Notes: generated by a model from the letters alone, not told the origin. DNA of 43,463 bases from Clostridiales bacterium UBA2432 (GCA_002342805.1 DDQW01000052.1:1-43463); one strand, 5' to 3'. Counted from the stretch's first letter, positions 1 through 9,865 are shown. A program made the numbers and translations.

Positions 1-3000
1 CCGTCTAAGCTCATTATACCCTCAATGGCATACATAGAACCATTTGGATTATCCATTGGATTCATGGTTGGTAATCCGGCTTCATCTACATATGTGGTTA
101 CAACTTGACCCTTTGCAAACAAATCTTTTATCGCTGTCTCATTGGCAACAAAACGGCCTTCTCCATGAGATAAAGGAATCTGATGAATATCACCCGGCAT
201 GACTTCTTGTAGCCATGGAGATTGATTGGACATAATTTTCGTTCTCGCCATTTTTGAGATATGTCGACCAATCGTATTATAGGTTAAAGTCGGTGCATCT
301 TCTGTCAAATCACGAATCTCTCCGTAAGGAACTAAACCTAATTTTATCAAGGCTTGAAAACCGTTACAAATACCTAACATTAAACCATCACGTTCATTAA
401 GCAAGTCCATTACCGCTTCAGAAATCGCTTGATTTCTAAATACTGTCGCGATAAACTTACCGGAACCGTCCGGTTCGTCACCGGCACTAAAGCCACCCGG
501 TATCATAATCATTTGACTCGATCGTATGGCGTTCACAAAATCTTCTACAGATTCTTTTGCCATTGTTGGTGTTAAGTTTCTAAATACAACTTCATCCACC
601 GTGGCTCCCGCTTTCTCAAAAGCAAGGCGTGTATCATACTCACAATTTGTTCCGGGAAATACAGGAACAAATACTTTTGGTTTTGCAAGCTTATGCTTAC
701 ATACATATATGGAAGAAGCTTTTGTCAATTGGTCCATCGTCTCCCCGTCTGTAACTTCTTTTGTTGGAAATATATCTTCTAAAGGTTCTTCCCAAGAGGT
801 TTGTATATCTGCTAATGGAATGATAGATCCTTTATATTTAATGACCGAATCCTTTGTTGTCTGCCCTATATATATGCCTGTTTTTGGCAAGTTATATGTA
901 TTTATCGGCTGACTTAATTCTAAAACAATAGATCCGTATGAGGATGCAAAAACTTTTTCATCGTCAATATTTTCAAAAGAGAAACCGACTTGATTACCCA
1001 AAGCCATTTTACTCACTGATTCAGCTAGACCAAATTGTCCGACACTGTTAGCTGACAGGATTCTTCCTTTTTCAATCTCTTGATAAACCCACTCATAATT
1101 TGATTTTAAGGTCTCAATTTCAGGTAGCTCATGGGCATCTCTCGGAAGCTCAATCATCACCACATCATGTCCACTATCTTTGAATTCATTTGAGATGACT
1201 TTTGTAACATCAACGACATCAACCGCAAAAGAAACTAACGTTGGCGGTACATCAATGTCATGAAATGTTCCTGACATTGAATCTTTACCACCAATAGAGG
1301 GCAAGTTCAACTGATCTTGAATATAATAGGCTCCTAAGAGGGCAGATAAGGGTTCACCCCAGCGTTTTGGATCATTGCCTAAGCGTTTAAAGTACTCTTG
1401 GAAGGTAAAACGAATCTTTTGATAATCACCACCAACCGCAACAACTTTTGCAATTGAATCAACAACGGCGTAGACAGCTCCGTGATATGGACTCCAACTT
1501 GACAAGTAAGGATTATAACCGTGACTCATAATCGTTCCTGTTGTGGTCTGGCCATGAAGAACCGGTATTTTAGCTACCATAGCTTCCATGGGTGTTGCCT
1601 GATATTTACCGCCAAAAGGCATAAAGACAGAACCGGCACCAATTGAAGAATCAAAGCGTTCAATAAGTCCTTTCTGAGAACAGCTGTTTAAATCCGAAAC
1701 CGCTTGAATAAAGCTTGCTTTATAACCATTTTCGACAGTCTGTTTCTTCATTGCTTTTATTTCTTGGTCAAAAAAACTTTCAGCATTCGGCGCATTTACA
1801 TGGGCTTTCATTTCAACGGATGCACCGTTTGTATCTAAGAAATCTCTACGAATGTTAACGATTTCCTGACCTTTCCACTTCATGACCAAACGTTTTTCTT
1901 CGGTTACCGTCGCAACGTGACTTGCTTCCAAGTTCTCCATCTCTACAAGATGAATAAATCTTTCCTTATCCTTTGGATCAATAACAACGGCCATACGTTC
2001 TTGTGATTCTGAGATTGCCAACTCTGTTCCGTCAAGTCCCTCATATTTTTTAGGCACAAGATCAAGATCAATAATAAGTCCGTCCGCTAACTCACCAATG
2101 GCAACGGAGATACCGCCTGCACCAAAATCATTACATTTTTTGATCATTTGGCTCACGGTTTTATTTCTAAATAAACGTTGAATTTTTCGTTCTGTAGGCG
2201 GATTTCCTTTTTGGACTTCAGCACCACATGTATGAATCGATTCTGTGGTATGCTCTTTTGAAGATCCGGTAGCACCTCCACATCCATCTCGACCTGTACG
2301 TCCACCAAGTAAAATAATATAATCACCCGGGTCGGATGTTTCACGAATAACATTTTCTTTGGGTGCTGCTGCAATCACTGCACCGATTTCTAAACGCTTT
2401 GCTACATAGTTGGGATGATAGATTTCACGAACTAATCCGGTTGCAAGACCAATTTGGTTTCCATATGAACTATATCCATGGGCACTTTCTGTGACAATTT
2501 TTCGTTGGGGCAATTTTCCGTCCATTGTTTCAGCAATCGGCAATCTTGGGTCTGCTGCCCCCGTGATTCGCATTGCTTGATAGACATAGGAACGACCGGA
2601 TAGGGGGTCTCGAATTGCACCACCAAGGCATGTGGCCGCACCACCAAAGGGTTCAATCTCTGTGGGATGGTTATGTGTTTCATTTTTGAACATCACAAGC
2701 CATTCTTCCTTATCACCATCGACATCCACATCAACCATAATGCTGCATGCATTGATTTCATCCGACACTTCTAAATCATCTAAGTGTCCTTCTTTACGCA
2801 TTTTTTTCATAGCCATTAAGGCAATATCCATTAAACACACCGGTTTTGCACTGATGCGGTCTCCATAGACGAGTTCACGGTCTTTCAAATATTGCTTATA
2901 GGTATTTTTTATCGGTTCAACACCTTGATCCGAATCGAAAGTAATCTCCTCTAATTCTGTTAAAAAGGTTGTATGGCGACAATGATCCGACCAATAGGTA

Positions 3001-3656
3001 TCTAAAGCACGAATTTCGGTAATCGTGGGATCTCTTTTTTCAACATCTTTGAAATAGGTCTGTGTATGTAATAAATCTTTATTTGTCATCGCAAGTCCAA
3101 GTTTTTCCCATAATGCTTGCACTCGACTTTCGTCTAATTCAATGAATCCTTCAATGTATTCCACTGCATGGGGAACTTCATAATCTAATTCTAATGTACT
3201 TGGTTTTTCTAAGTCGGCTTCACGAGAATCTACCGGATTGATACAATAGGATTTGATACGTTTGACATCATTTTCAGACAAGGATCCGGAAAGAACAATA
3301 ATTTTAGCGACACTAACAATAGGTTCAACATCACTATCGATTAGCTTTATACATTGAACCAAGGAATCACTACGTTGGTCATATTGGCCCGGAAGGTATT
3401 CGATTCCAAAAGCTTCATCGGCTGCACTCATTGGAAATGTTTCATAATAGACTTTATCTACTGTCGGTTCTGAATAGATGGTATCTATACTTTTTAAATA
3501 TATGTCTTCAGATAAATAGTCTGTATCATAACGATGTAATATACGTACATCCATTAGTTGGCCTAAATTTAAGTGTTCTTTTAAATCCACAAATAGCTGC
3601 TTTGCTTCAATGTTAAACTCCATTTTTTTTTCAACAAAAAGTCGTTTAATCGCCAT
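1..3656 (-). CDS. purL: phosphoribosylformylglycinamidine synthase, long single-chain form (3' end cut by the window edge)
   Basis: Converts FGAR, glutamine and ATP to FGAM in de novo purine synthesis, in the cytoplasm. About 1218 codons are in the window and the frame is still open at base 1, so some 40 C-terminal residues are probably missing. The N-terminal part carries the purL signature KNETHNHPTEIEPFGG near residue 325. The C-terminal part is a fused class I glutamine amidotransferase domain: VFPGTNCEYDT, then GGFSAGDEPDGSG, then GICNGFQALIKLG, whose Cys near residue 1097 is the nucleophile. This is the one-chain layout seen in proteobacteria and many Clostridia, not the split PurL/PurQ/PurS of Bacillus. 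The start MAIKRLFVEKK is chosen because a GGAGG lies 5 nt upstream. It is divergent from a LysR gene. I saw no purine riboswitch in the short leader. Confidence 0.96.
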   Translation of the reverse strand, partial: MAIKRLFVEKKMEFNIEAKQLFVDLKEHLNLGQLMDVRILHRYDTDYLSEDIYLKSIDTIYSEPTVDKVYYETFPMSAADEAFGIEYLPGQYDQRSDSLVQCIKLIDSDVEPIVSVAKIIVLSGSLSENDVKRIKSYCINPVDSREADLEKPSTLELDYEVPHAVEYIEGFIELDESRVQALWEKLGLAMTNKDLLHTQTYFKDVEKRDPTITEIRALDTYWSDHCRHTTFLTELEEITFDSDQGVEPIKNTYKQYLKDRELVYGDRISAKPVCLMDIALMAMKKMRKEGHLDDLEVSDEINACSIMVDVDVDGDKEEWLVMFKNETHNHPTEIEPFGGAATCLGGAIRDPLSGRSYVYQAMRITGAADPRLPIAETMDGKLPQRKIVTESAHGYSSYGNQIGLATGLVREIYHPNYVAKRLEIGAVIAAAPKENVIRETSDPGDYIILLGGRTGRDGCGGATGSSKEHTTESIHTCGAEVQKGNPPTERKIQRLFRNKTVSQMIKKCNDFGAGGISVAIGELADGLIIDLDLVPKKYEGLDGTELAISESQERMAVVIDPKDKERFIHLVEMENLEASHVATVTEEKRLVMKWKGQEIVNIRRDFLDTNGASVEMKAHVNAPNAESFFDQEIKAMKKQTVENGYKASFIQAVSDLNSCSQKGLIERFDSSIGAGSVFMPFGGKYQATPMEAMVAKIPVLHGQTTTGTIMSHGYNPYLSSWSPYHGAVYAVVDSIAKVVAVGGDYQKIRFTFQEYFKRLGNDPKRWGEPLSALLGAYYIQDQLNLPSIGGKDSMSGTFHDIDVPPTLVSFAVDVVDVTKVISNEFKDSGHDVVMIELPRDAHELPEIETLKSNYEWVYQEIEKGRILSANSVGQFGLAESVSKMALGNQVGFSFENIDDEKVFASSYGSIVLELSQPINTYNLPKTGIYIGQTTKDSVIKYKGSIIPLADIQTSWEEPLEDIFPTKEVTDGETMDQLTKASSIYVCKHKLAKPKVFVPVFPGTNCEYDTRLAFEKAGATVDEVVFRNLTPTMAKESVEDFVNAIRSSQMIMIPGGFSAGDEPDGSGKFIATVFRNQAISEAVMDLLNERDGLMLGICNGFQALIKLGLVPYGEIRDLTEDAPTLTYNTIGRHISKMARTKIMSNQSPWLQEVMPGDIHQIPLSHGEGRFVANETAIKDLFAKGQVVTTYVDEAGLPTMNPMDNPNGSMYAIEGIMSLD

Positions 3657-3741
3657 TATATCCTCCAAATTGTCAATCGATTACTCATTTACAATCCTAC
3701 TCTATCATGATATTATTAAGAAGTAAAATTAATACTACTTA

Positions 3742-3759
3742 TTATATTTATTAATATAA
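3742..3759. promoter_or_regulatory. AT-rich inverted repeat between purL and the LysR gene
   Basis: The sequence TTATATT-TATT-AATATAA has perfect 7-nt arms and lies 19 nt before the LysR start codon in the divergent purL/LysR spacer. LysR regulators often bind such dyads (T-N11-A type) to control themselves and a divergent gene. The AT richness means it could also be chance or promoter sequence. Confidence 0.35.
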
Positions 3760-3778
3760 CTAATGAATGAGGTATCTT

Positions 3779-4666
3779 ATGAATATTAATCTTGAACTTT
3801 ATCGAATTTTCTATCACGTTGCCCAAACCTTAAGTTTTTCAAAAGCTGCTCAAGAACTATTTTTATCCCAGTCCGCGGTTAGTCAACATATATCCAGCCT
3901 AGAAAAAAGTCTAAATATACAGCTGTTCTATCGAAGCACAAAAAAAGTTCAACTCACCAATGAAGGTCATCTCCTTCTACAACATATCCAACCTGCCTTG
4001 CATTCTATATTACAAGGTGAAAAATTGTTAGCTGAAACTTCAGAAATGAATCGTGGTCGACTTCATATTGCGGCAAGTGATACTATCTGTAAATACTTTT
4101 TACTTCAACACTTACATGACTATCATGAAAACTATCCTAACATTGAAATAATGATTACCAATCGAACTTCAATCGAATGCGTAAAACTCCTTAAAAACAA
4201 TATGGTTGACCTCGTGTTCACCAATTTGCCCAACGACATCATTGATGCAAATTTACACGTCGACGAAATTCTTACCTTTCAGGATATTGTCATTGCTCCT
4301 CAAAAATATAAAGAGCTACAATCCTTAGATATTGTCTATGAAGAGCTTCTGAATTATCCTATCCTTCTTCTAGATCGTAATAGCTCCACTACCCACTACC
4401 TTCAGCAGGTTTTTAAAGAAAAACAGTTGGAATTAACCCCTTCAATTGAACTGGGGAGTATTGATTTGCTCGTAGAACTGACACGGATCGGATTAGGCAT
4501 TACCTTTATTCCGGATTACGTTTTACCTGTTGAACCTAAAGGCTATTTTAAAGTAGCTCTTAGAACTTCCTTGCCAAAAAGAAAGCTTGGGATGGTCTCC
4601 CAAGCAAAAGCGCCTTTATCAAACTCCGTAAAAACATTTATGAATTTAGTGATGACTCAAAGCTAA
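3779..4666 (+). CDS. LysR family transcriptional regulator
   Basis: A DNA-binding regulator of 295 residues, normal LysR length. An N-terminal winged HTH (residues 1-60) contains FSKAAQELFLSQSAVSQHIS and is followed by LEKSLNIQLFYRSTKKVQLT. The linker helix leads to a LysR substrate-binding domain (about 90-290). The overall look is that of the CysL/YwfK-like branch, but the ligand cannot be told from sequence. I chose the ATG at 3779 because GAGG precedes it by 6 nt; an in-frame ATG 12 nt upstream lacks a site. It is divergent from purL, which may or may not be its target. Its last 21 bases overlap the end of the convergent zinc-ribbon gene. Confidence 0.9.
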   Translation: MNINLELYRIFYHVAQTLSFSKAAQELFLSQSAVSQHISSLEKSLNIQLFYRSTKKVQLTNEGHLLLQHIQPALHSILQGEKLLAETSEMNRGRLHIAASDTICKYFLLQHLHDYHENYPNIEIMITNRTSIECVKLLKNNMVDLVFTNLPNDIIDANLHVDEILTFQDIVIAPQKYKELQSLDIVYEELLNYPILLLDRNSSTTHYLQQVFKEKQLELTPSIELGSIDLLVELTRIGLGITFIPDYVLPVEPKGYFKVALRTSLPKRKLGMVSQAKAPLSNSVKTFMNLVMTQS

Positions 4667-5443
4667 TATTTCTTGGGCGGCTTTATCTGCTACCGTATTG
4701 ACCATTTTTTCTTCTGCATTTTGATCATTTGTTTTAACTTCTTTTACGATTAAATCCATAAGAATAAAATATTTAGCCCCTTCATCAATCTCATCAAGTT
4801 GAATTTTATGGCGAGATTCGAATCGGTTTAATGGATATTTATCTAGATACCAGTAATATAAATCATCATATTGCTTTCGTAATTTTGCATGCTCCACCTT
4901 TTTTTCATCCATTTTCTTCTTAGAAAAAATACCTGCGAGGGCAAAGACTGCACCAAGAAATACTATAATATATGCCATATTTCCTGCGAAAACTCGAATA
5001 ATTCCTAAAGCACTAACTAGACCAATAGCAAACATAAATAGACCGATACCTAATAATGCTTGATAGCTACTTTTCATTTCAGTCAATTCACGATTATCTT
5101 CAATCTCCAACATTGCATACTCATCAATAAAATAATCCTCTGCTTCAACCTCTTCTTTTTCACCAATTAAAAACCCGCGAATGAGTCGCGAAGCCTCTTC
5201 CCAGTCATCTTGATGTACATTGACTAGAAACTCATTTCCACTCGACTCAATGACCGAAGCTGTTTTAATCCCTGAATATTCAAGAAATTCTAATGCACGT
5301 TCACCTTCTTCTTCTGACTTTACGACGATAAGTAATCGGTCTGTTTCAATGTCCTTAATTTCATGAACTAAAGGAACATGACAATCTGCGCACATTTCCA
5401 CATGATCCTCATACTCTTCCTTGCACTTGGGGCACCATGCCAT
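4646..5443 (-). CDS. zinc-ribbon membrane protein with DUF2007-like domain
   Basis: A protein of about 265 residues with no firm function. It opens with a zinc ribbon (MAWCPKCKEEYEDHVEMCADC, two CxxC pairs). A small alpha/beta region follows at about 38-90 (RLLIVVKSEEEGERALEFLE), resembling the DUF2007 'putative signal transducing protein' fold. Two hydrophobic helices then lie near residues 125-170, with a charged cytoplasmic tail. The ATG at 5443 has GGAGG 8 nt upstream; an upstream in-frame TTG would overlap that site and is rejected. It is convergent with, and overlaps by 21 nt, the LysR gene. A small membrane-anchored sensor or adaptor is a guess only. Confidence 0.75.
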   Translation of the reverse strand: MAWCPKCKEEYEDHVEMCADCHVPLVHEIKDIETDRLLIVVKSEEEGERALEFLEYSGIKTASVIESSGNEFLVNVHQDDWEEASRLIRGFLIGEKEEVEAEDYFIDEYAMLEIEDNRELTEMKSSYQALLGIGLFMFAIGLVSALGIIRVFAGNMAYIIVFLGAVFALAGIFSKKKMDEKKVEHAKLRKQYDDLYYWYLDKYPLNRFESRHKIQLDEIDEGAKYFILMDLIVKEVKTNDQNAEEKMVNTVADKAAQEILALSHH

Positions 5444-5490
5444 AATATCTTCCTCCAAAATATATTATTTTACAAACTGATGTCAATGAA

Positions 5491-5519
5491 TTGAATTCTT
5501 TGCGTTTTCATATTATAAT
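5491..5519 (+). promoter_or_regulatory. sigma-A promoter for the FIST-GGDEF-EAL gene
   Basis: TTGAAT at 5491-5496 and TATAAT at 5514-5519 are separated by 17 nt, giving a leader of about 105 nt before the start at 5630. The -10 lies inside the palindrome described separately. Confidence 0.55.
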
Positions 5520-5527
5520 AATATGAA
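5507..5527. promoter_or_regulatory. 21-bp palindrome overlapping divergent -10 sequences
   Basis: TTCATATTA-TAA-TAATATGAA has perfect 9-nt arms. It sits in the spacer between the zinc-ribbon gene (-) and the FIST-EAL gene (+). It contains TATAAT on both strands (5514-5519 plus, 5512-5517 minus), so a bound protein would cover both potential -10 boxes. The minus-strand -35 is poor. Confidence 0.4.
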
Positions 5528-5629
5528 CGAACACATAAAACATCATTTGTACTAGTATAACAAAAATAAAAATAGACGACAACAATGATAGACAAATAAT
5601 TTTACGCGTTGTTATAGGAAGGCTTAAAA

Positions 5630-8089
5630 ATGATAACCTACCAATACGAATATATAAATTCAAATGCACTAAAAAATTATCTGATCGATTTAAACCTTAG
5701 TAAAAAAAACCAATATCTATTTCAGATTTTTTCAAATAAAAATTCAGAAGATTTTCAATCCATTTATTCACAGATCACCCAACAAGCATCGACTGCTCAA
5801 GTCATCGGTGCTATGACACATGAGCTTATTTATAACGGGAAAGTATATCACGATAAGACCATTATTGTAATCTCCATTTTTGAGCGTGTACACTTTCATC
5901 TTATCTCCCAAAATCATGAATGCTTTAGCGAAGTAAATATTCCTCCACTTATTTATGCACAAGCGGAAAATCCATCCTATATCCAAATTCTAAGTACATT
6001 ATCGGTAAGCCAAAATCATTTGCTTCTTGATACATTAAATGATGTACTACCGAATGCAACTCTTGGTGGTGGGATTCTAAAAACAGATCAAACAGGTCAT
6101 AATGATATTTGTCTTTTTAATAATGGAGCATTTTTTAAACATGGTTATATCGGCGTAATTTTTCATAGTCCCTACTTAGATTTCCATGATTTTTATACGT
6201 CCCATATTATTTCTATTGGTCGTGAACACAAGATCACAAAGGCTCATGGACATCATATCGAAACTATTGATAATATTCCTGCACGACAATTTTATAAAAG
6301 TTATCTTGGGGTCGATCTTGATCAAATCCCTCAAGCTGGCCACAAATTCCCTCTTGTTCTTCATTATGGAAATTTTTCGATTCCTTCTACGGTCATGATT
6401 GCTGATCAAGAAGAGGTTTTATACTCTGATATTCCTGTTCATATAAATGATCAAATAACTTTAGGCTATGGGGATTCTAGCTATTTTGGCAAGAAATTAA
6501 AACAAATCAAAAACCATTTACCCACGATTCCTTGCCAATATTTGGTAACCTTTTCTTCACGAGCCCAAACCATGGATATCCTTCGTCACGTCGCTGACTA
6601 TGATATTCACCTTCCCTTTTTCGGACTTCTCACGGATTTTGAGTTTGTACATGTCGATAATAAAAGTTACATTAGCACCCATAGTACATCTGTAATCACC
6701 ATGGCTTCAGACGGTACATCCATGGTTGCTGAAAACACTGAAGATATGTATTTTACTCAAACGCAGGAAGAAATCGAACAGTCCATTTTATTAAAGCTTG
6801 TCGAGAATACATCGAGAGAATTAAATACCTTGAATAAAACTTTGGAGAAAATGGTTAGTGAAAAAACAGAAGAGTTAACCAAACATTATTATCAAGATCC
6901 TTTAACCCACTTACCAAACCTCAATAAGCTTACTGAAGATATTACTAATGGGAATATTCAGGCTCTTTGTCTTATTGATATCAGTGCCTTTATTAATATC
7001 AACAATTTTTACGGAACTATTATTGGAAACAAGGTTCTTATTGAATTAGCTGAGTTAATTACAGCCTATGACGAAATGAATGCATTAAAAACCTATCGTA
7101 TACACTCGGATATTTTTGCCGTTGTAAGTTATGACCATAGTCTCAAATTATTTACAAATCGAATGCGTCTTCTTCAAAAAAAGATTCATAAACATTGTTT
7201 TGTGAATAAAAATCATAAGATATATATCAATACGACCTTTGCCTTGTCTTCAATGCAGCTTTCACTTTATGAAAATTCGAGTATGACATTAGAACATGCA
7301 AAATCAGAAAAAATTTCTTTTTTGGTCTATAATGAGAACCTTAAAATTGAAGAGTCCATTATTTCAAATCTAACATGGACGTCCATTATACGAAGTGCTA
7401 TCGAAGAAGATCGGATCATACCTTTTTTTCAACCCATATATAATAATTCTATTGAAAAAATTGATCGATTCGAGGTCCTCATGCGACTGATGGATGATGA
7501 GGGTAATATTGTTAGTCCTTTTCAATTTTTGCCCATCGCAAAAAAAGCGGGGCTATATAACCAATTAACTAAAATCATCATCACAAAATCCTTCCAGTAT
7601 TTTAGTAACAAAGATTATAAGTTTTCTATCAACTTATCTGTTGATGATATTTATCATAACCATACCCGCCGTTTTATCTATGACCAACTGATGGCATTTA
7701 GTCGACCCTATAATGTTATTTTTGAACTTGTGGAGTCCGAAGGAATTGAAAATTATTCCATTATGTCTGATTTCATTAAAGAAATTAAACGGTATGGCGC
7801 AGAAATCGCCATTGATGATTTTGGTACCGGCTTTAGTAATTTTAACTACTTACACAAGCTAAATGTTGATTGTATTAAAATAGATGGAAGTATTATTCAA
7901 CAAATGTTAACAGAACCTTCAGCTGAGCTTGTCGCTGAAACCATTGTAAACTTTGCTTCAAGGTTAGGCATAACAACGGTAGCAGAATATGTTTCAGATG
8001 AAGCTATATTTAATAAAACAAAAGAAATCGGAATCGGGTATTCTCAAGGTTATTTTATTGCACGGCCAGGTTCTGATATAGTGATGTAG
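5630..8089 (+). CDS. FIST sensor-GGDEF (degenerate)-EAL protein, probable c-di-GMP phosphodiesterase
   Basis: An 819-residue soluble signalling protein with no membrane segment. Residues 1 to about 200 look like FIST_N and about 215-370 like FIST_C, a pair proposed to sense small ligands such as amino acids. A coiled coil (about 378-412) links to a GGDEF-like domain (about 415-560) in which the signature is replaced by HSDIF, so cyclase activity is unlikely. The EAL domain (about 575-815) keeps the catalytic set: EVL (E615), NLS, ELVESE, DDFGTG, KIDG, AEYV and SQGY. Hydrolysis of c-di-GMP is therefore expected, perhaps tuned by the FIST ligand and by GTP in the dead GGDEF. The start is preceded by AGGAAGG. 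The M3 peptidase gene begins 9 nt downstream, so the two are probably cotranscribed. Confidence 0.88.
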   Translation: MITYQYEYINSNALKNYLIDLNLSKKNQYLFQIFSNKNSEDFQSIYSQITQQASTAQVIGAMTHELIYNGKVYHDKTIIVISIFERVHFHLISQNHECFSEVNIPPLIYAQAENPSYIQILSTLSVSQNHLLLDTLNDVLPNATLGGGILKTDQTGHNDICLFNNGAFFKHGYIGVIFHSPYLDFHDFYTSHIISIGREHKITKAHGHHIETIDNIPARQFYKSYLGVDLDQIPQAGHKFPLVLHYGNFSIPSTVMIADQEEVLYSDIPVHINDQITLGYGDSSYFGKKLKQIKNHLPTIPCQYLVTFSSRAQTMDILRHVADYDIHLPFFGLLTDFEFVHVDNKSYISTHSTSVITMASDGTSMVAENTEDMYFTQTQEEIEQSILLKLVENTSRELNTLNKTLEKMVSEKTEELTKHYYQDPLTHLPNLNKLTEDITNGNIQALCLIDISAFININNFYGTIIGNKVLIELAELITAYDEMNALKTYRIHSDIFAVVSYDHSLKLFTNRMRLLQKKIHKHCFVNKNHKIYINTTFALSSMQLSLYENSSMTLEHAKSEKISFLVYNENLKIEESIISNLTWTSIIRSAIEEDRIIPFFQPIYNNSIEKIDRFEVLMRLMDDEGNIVSPFQFLPIAKKAGLYNQLTKIIITKSFQYFSNKDYKFSINLSVDDIYHNHTRRFIYDQLMAFSRPYNVIFELVESEGIENYSIMSDFIKEIKRYGAEIAIDDFGTGFSNFNYLHKLNVDCIKIDGSIIQQMLTEPSAELVAETIVNFASRLGITTVAEYVSDEAIFNKTKEIGIGYSQGYFIARPGSDIVM

Positions 8090-8098
8090 GAGGAAGTT

Positions 8099-9853
8099 AT
8101 GAAAAAATGGGATTTATCACAACTGTATTCAGATTTTGATTCACCACAAATACAGGCAGATTTAAAGCGTGTTGCCGGACTTATTGCAGATGCACGTCAA
8201 ACAATTTCGGGCTTAAGGCTTGAAGACAATGATTTAGGTCAAAAACTATTAAAGCTTCAAGAAAACAGAGATGAGATTCAAGAGCTCCTTGATGGACTGC
8301 ATAATTTTGGTCATCTTTCATATGCAACAGATACATCAAATCACATGGCAGCTAAACTTATTGAAAATGTCGAGGCTTTATTACCGCAACATACCTTGCT
8401 TGAAGCTGAACTCATTCTATTTTTAAAAGATATTCCTGATTTAGATCGGATTATTGACACGACTTCAGGACTTAGTGACTATAAATTCGTACTAAACGAA
8501 GAAAAAAAAGCCGGTGAGCATTTACTCAGTCGCGACGAAGAGCTTCTCCTTGCTGAATTGACGAATACAGGATCTTCTGCATGGGGACGTCTTCAAGACC
8601 AAATTGTTTCTTCCTTAACCGGTGAATATGATAACAAGCCAACGACATTAACTGTCTTGCGTTCAAAAGCCTATGACAAAGATTCAACGATTCGAAGGTC
8701 TGCATATGAAGCCGAGTTATCTGCATACACAAAAAAAGAGCGAGAATCTGCCGCTTGCCTAAACGCAATTAAAGGCGAGGTTATTACAGTCGCAAAAAAA
8801 AGACGTTATGCAACGCCTCTTGAGATGACATTGGAAGCTTCACGTATGGACAAGGAAACTCTTGATGCCATGTTAACAGCCATTGTCGAATATCTCCCTT
8901 GCTTTAGAAAGTATTTATCAAAAAAAGCCTCTTTGCTCGGACATAAGAATGGATTGCCTTTTTACGACTTATTTGCTCCTGTTGGTTCTGTCGATATTCG
9001 TTATAGCTATGATGAAGCGCGTGATTATATCGTAAAGCACTTCACACATTTTAACGAATCATTAGGAACATTTGCCCAAAATGCTTTTGATCAAAATTGG
9101 ATTGATCCTTTTCCCAAAAATAACAAAGTCGCAGGGGCTTTTTGTTCGAACATTCATAAAATTGGTCAAAGCCGTATACTCTCTAATTTTACCGGTAGCT
9201 TTAATGATATGACCACATTAGCACATGAATTGGGCCATGGATATCATGGTGAATGCTTAAAAGATGCAAAGGCATTGAATGCAGATTATCCTATGCCACT
9301 AGCAGAAACCGCATCGATTTTTTGTGAAACCATCGTTTTTCAAGCCGCTCTTGAAGAAGCCTCTCCTGAAGAGGCCAAAGTTATTCTTGAAAATGATTTA
9401 ATGGGTTCAACACAAGTCATTGTTGATATATATAGTCGATATCTTTTTGAAACAAGCTTATTCGAAAAACGCAAAGACAGTTCATTATCCGTCAGTGAAT
9501 TAAAAGAAACGATGATTAAGGCACAAAAGGAAGCCTATGGAGATGCGCTTGATGCAAACTATTTACATCCATACATGTGGATGTGTAAGCCCCATTATTA
9601 TGAGGCATCAACTAATTTTTATAATTTCCCATATGCTTTTGGTCTACTCTTTGCAAAAGGCCTCTTTAACATTTATCAAAATGACAAAGAAGCTTTTATT
9701 CCAAGATATAATCAACTATTAAAATCAACCGGATCACATTCAATACATGATGTTCTTAGTATTATGGGCATTGATTCACATGATCCCGAATTTTTCAGAA
9801 ACTCTCTTGAACTTATTAAAAATGATATTGATTATTTCATTCGCTTAGACTAA
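8099..9853 (+). CDS. pepF: M3 family oligoendopeptidase (PepF/thimet-like)
   Basis: A cytoplasmic zinc metallopeptidase of 584 residues that cleaves short peptides. The zinc site is HELGHGYHG (H376, E377, H380), with a third ligand expected in LAETASIFCE (E403). The C-terminal HPYMWMCKPHYY and NFPYAFG segments match the M3B oligoendopeptidase pattern, and the length is typical. No signal peptide is seen, so it probably recycles internal peptides. GGAGG lies 6 nt before the ATG. It follows the FIST-EAL gene by 9 nt, an arrangement that may link peptide or amino-acid status to signalling. The convergent dehydrogenase gene ends 12 nt away, with no obvious terminator between them. Confidence 0.93.
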   Translation: MKKWDLSQLYSDFDSPQIQADLKRVAGLIADARQTISGLRLEDNDLGQKLLKLQENRDEIQELLDGLHNFGHLSYATDTSNHMAAKLIENVEALLPQHTLLEAELILFLKDIPDLDRIIDTTSGLSDYKFVLNEEKKAGEHLLSRDEELLLAELTNTGSSAWGRLQDQIVSSLTGEYDNKPTTLTVLRSKAYDKDSTIRRSAYEAELSAYTKKERESAACLNAIKGEVITVAKKRRYATPLEMTLEASRMDKETLDAMLTAIVEYLPCFRKYLSKKASLLGHKNGLPFYDLFAPVGSVDIRYSYDEARDYIVKHFTHFNESLGTFAQNAFDQNWIDPFPKNNKVAGAFCSNIHKIGQSRILSNFTGSFNDMTTLAHELGHGYHGECLKDAKALNADYPMPLAETASIFCETIVFQAALEEASPEEAKVILENDLMGSTQVIVDIYSRYLFETSLFEKRKDSSLSVSELKETMIKAQKEAYGDALDANYLHPYMWMCKPHYYEASTNFYNFPYAFGLLFAKGLFNIYQNDKEAFIPRYNQLLKSTGSHSIHDVLSIMGIDSHDPEFFRNSLELIKNDIDYFIRLD

Positions 9854-9865
9854 TTTGAACTTTCT

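Noticed and set aside
526..912. Open frame of 128 codons on the plus strand inside purL
   Set aside because: It is antisense to the purL amidotransferase region and shows no domain or ribosome site.
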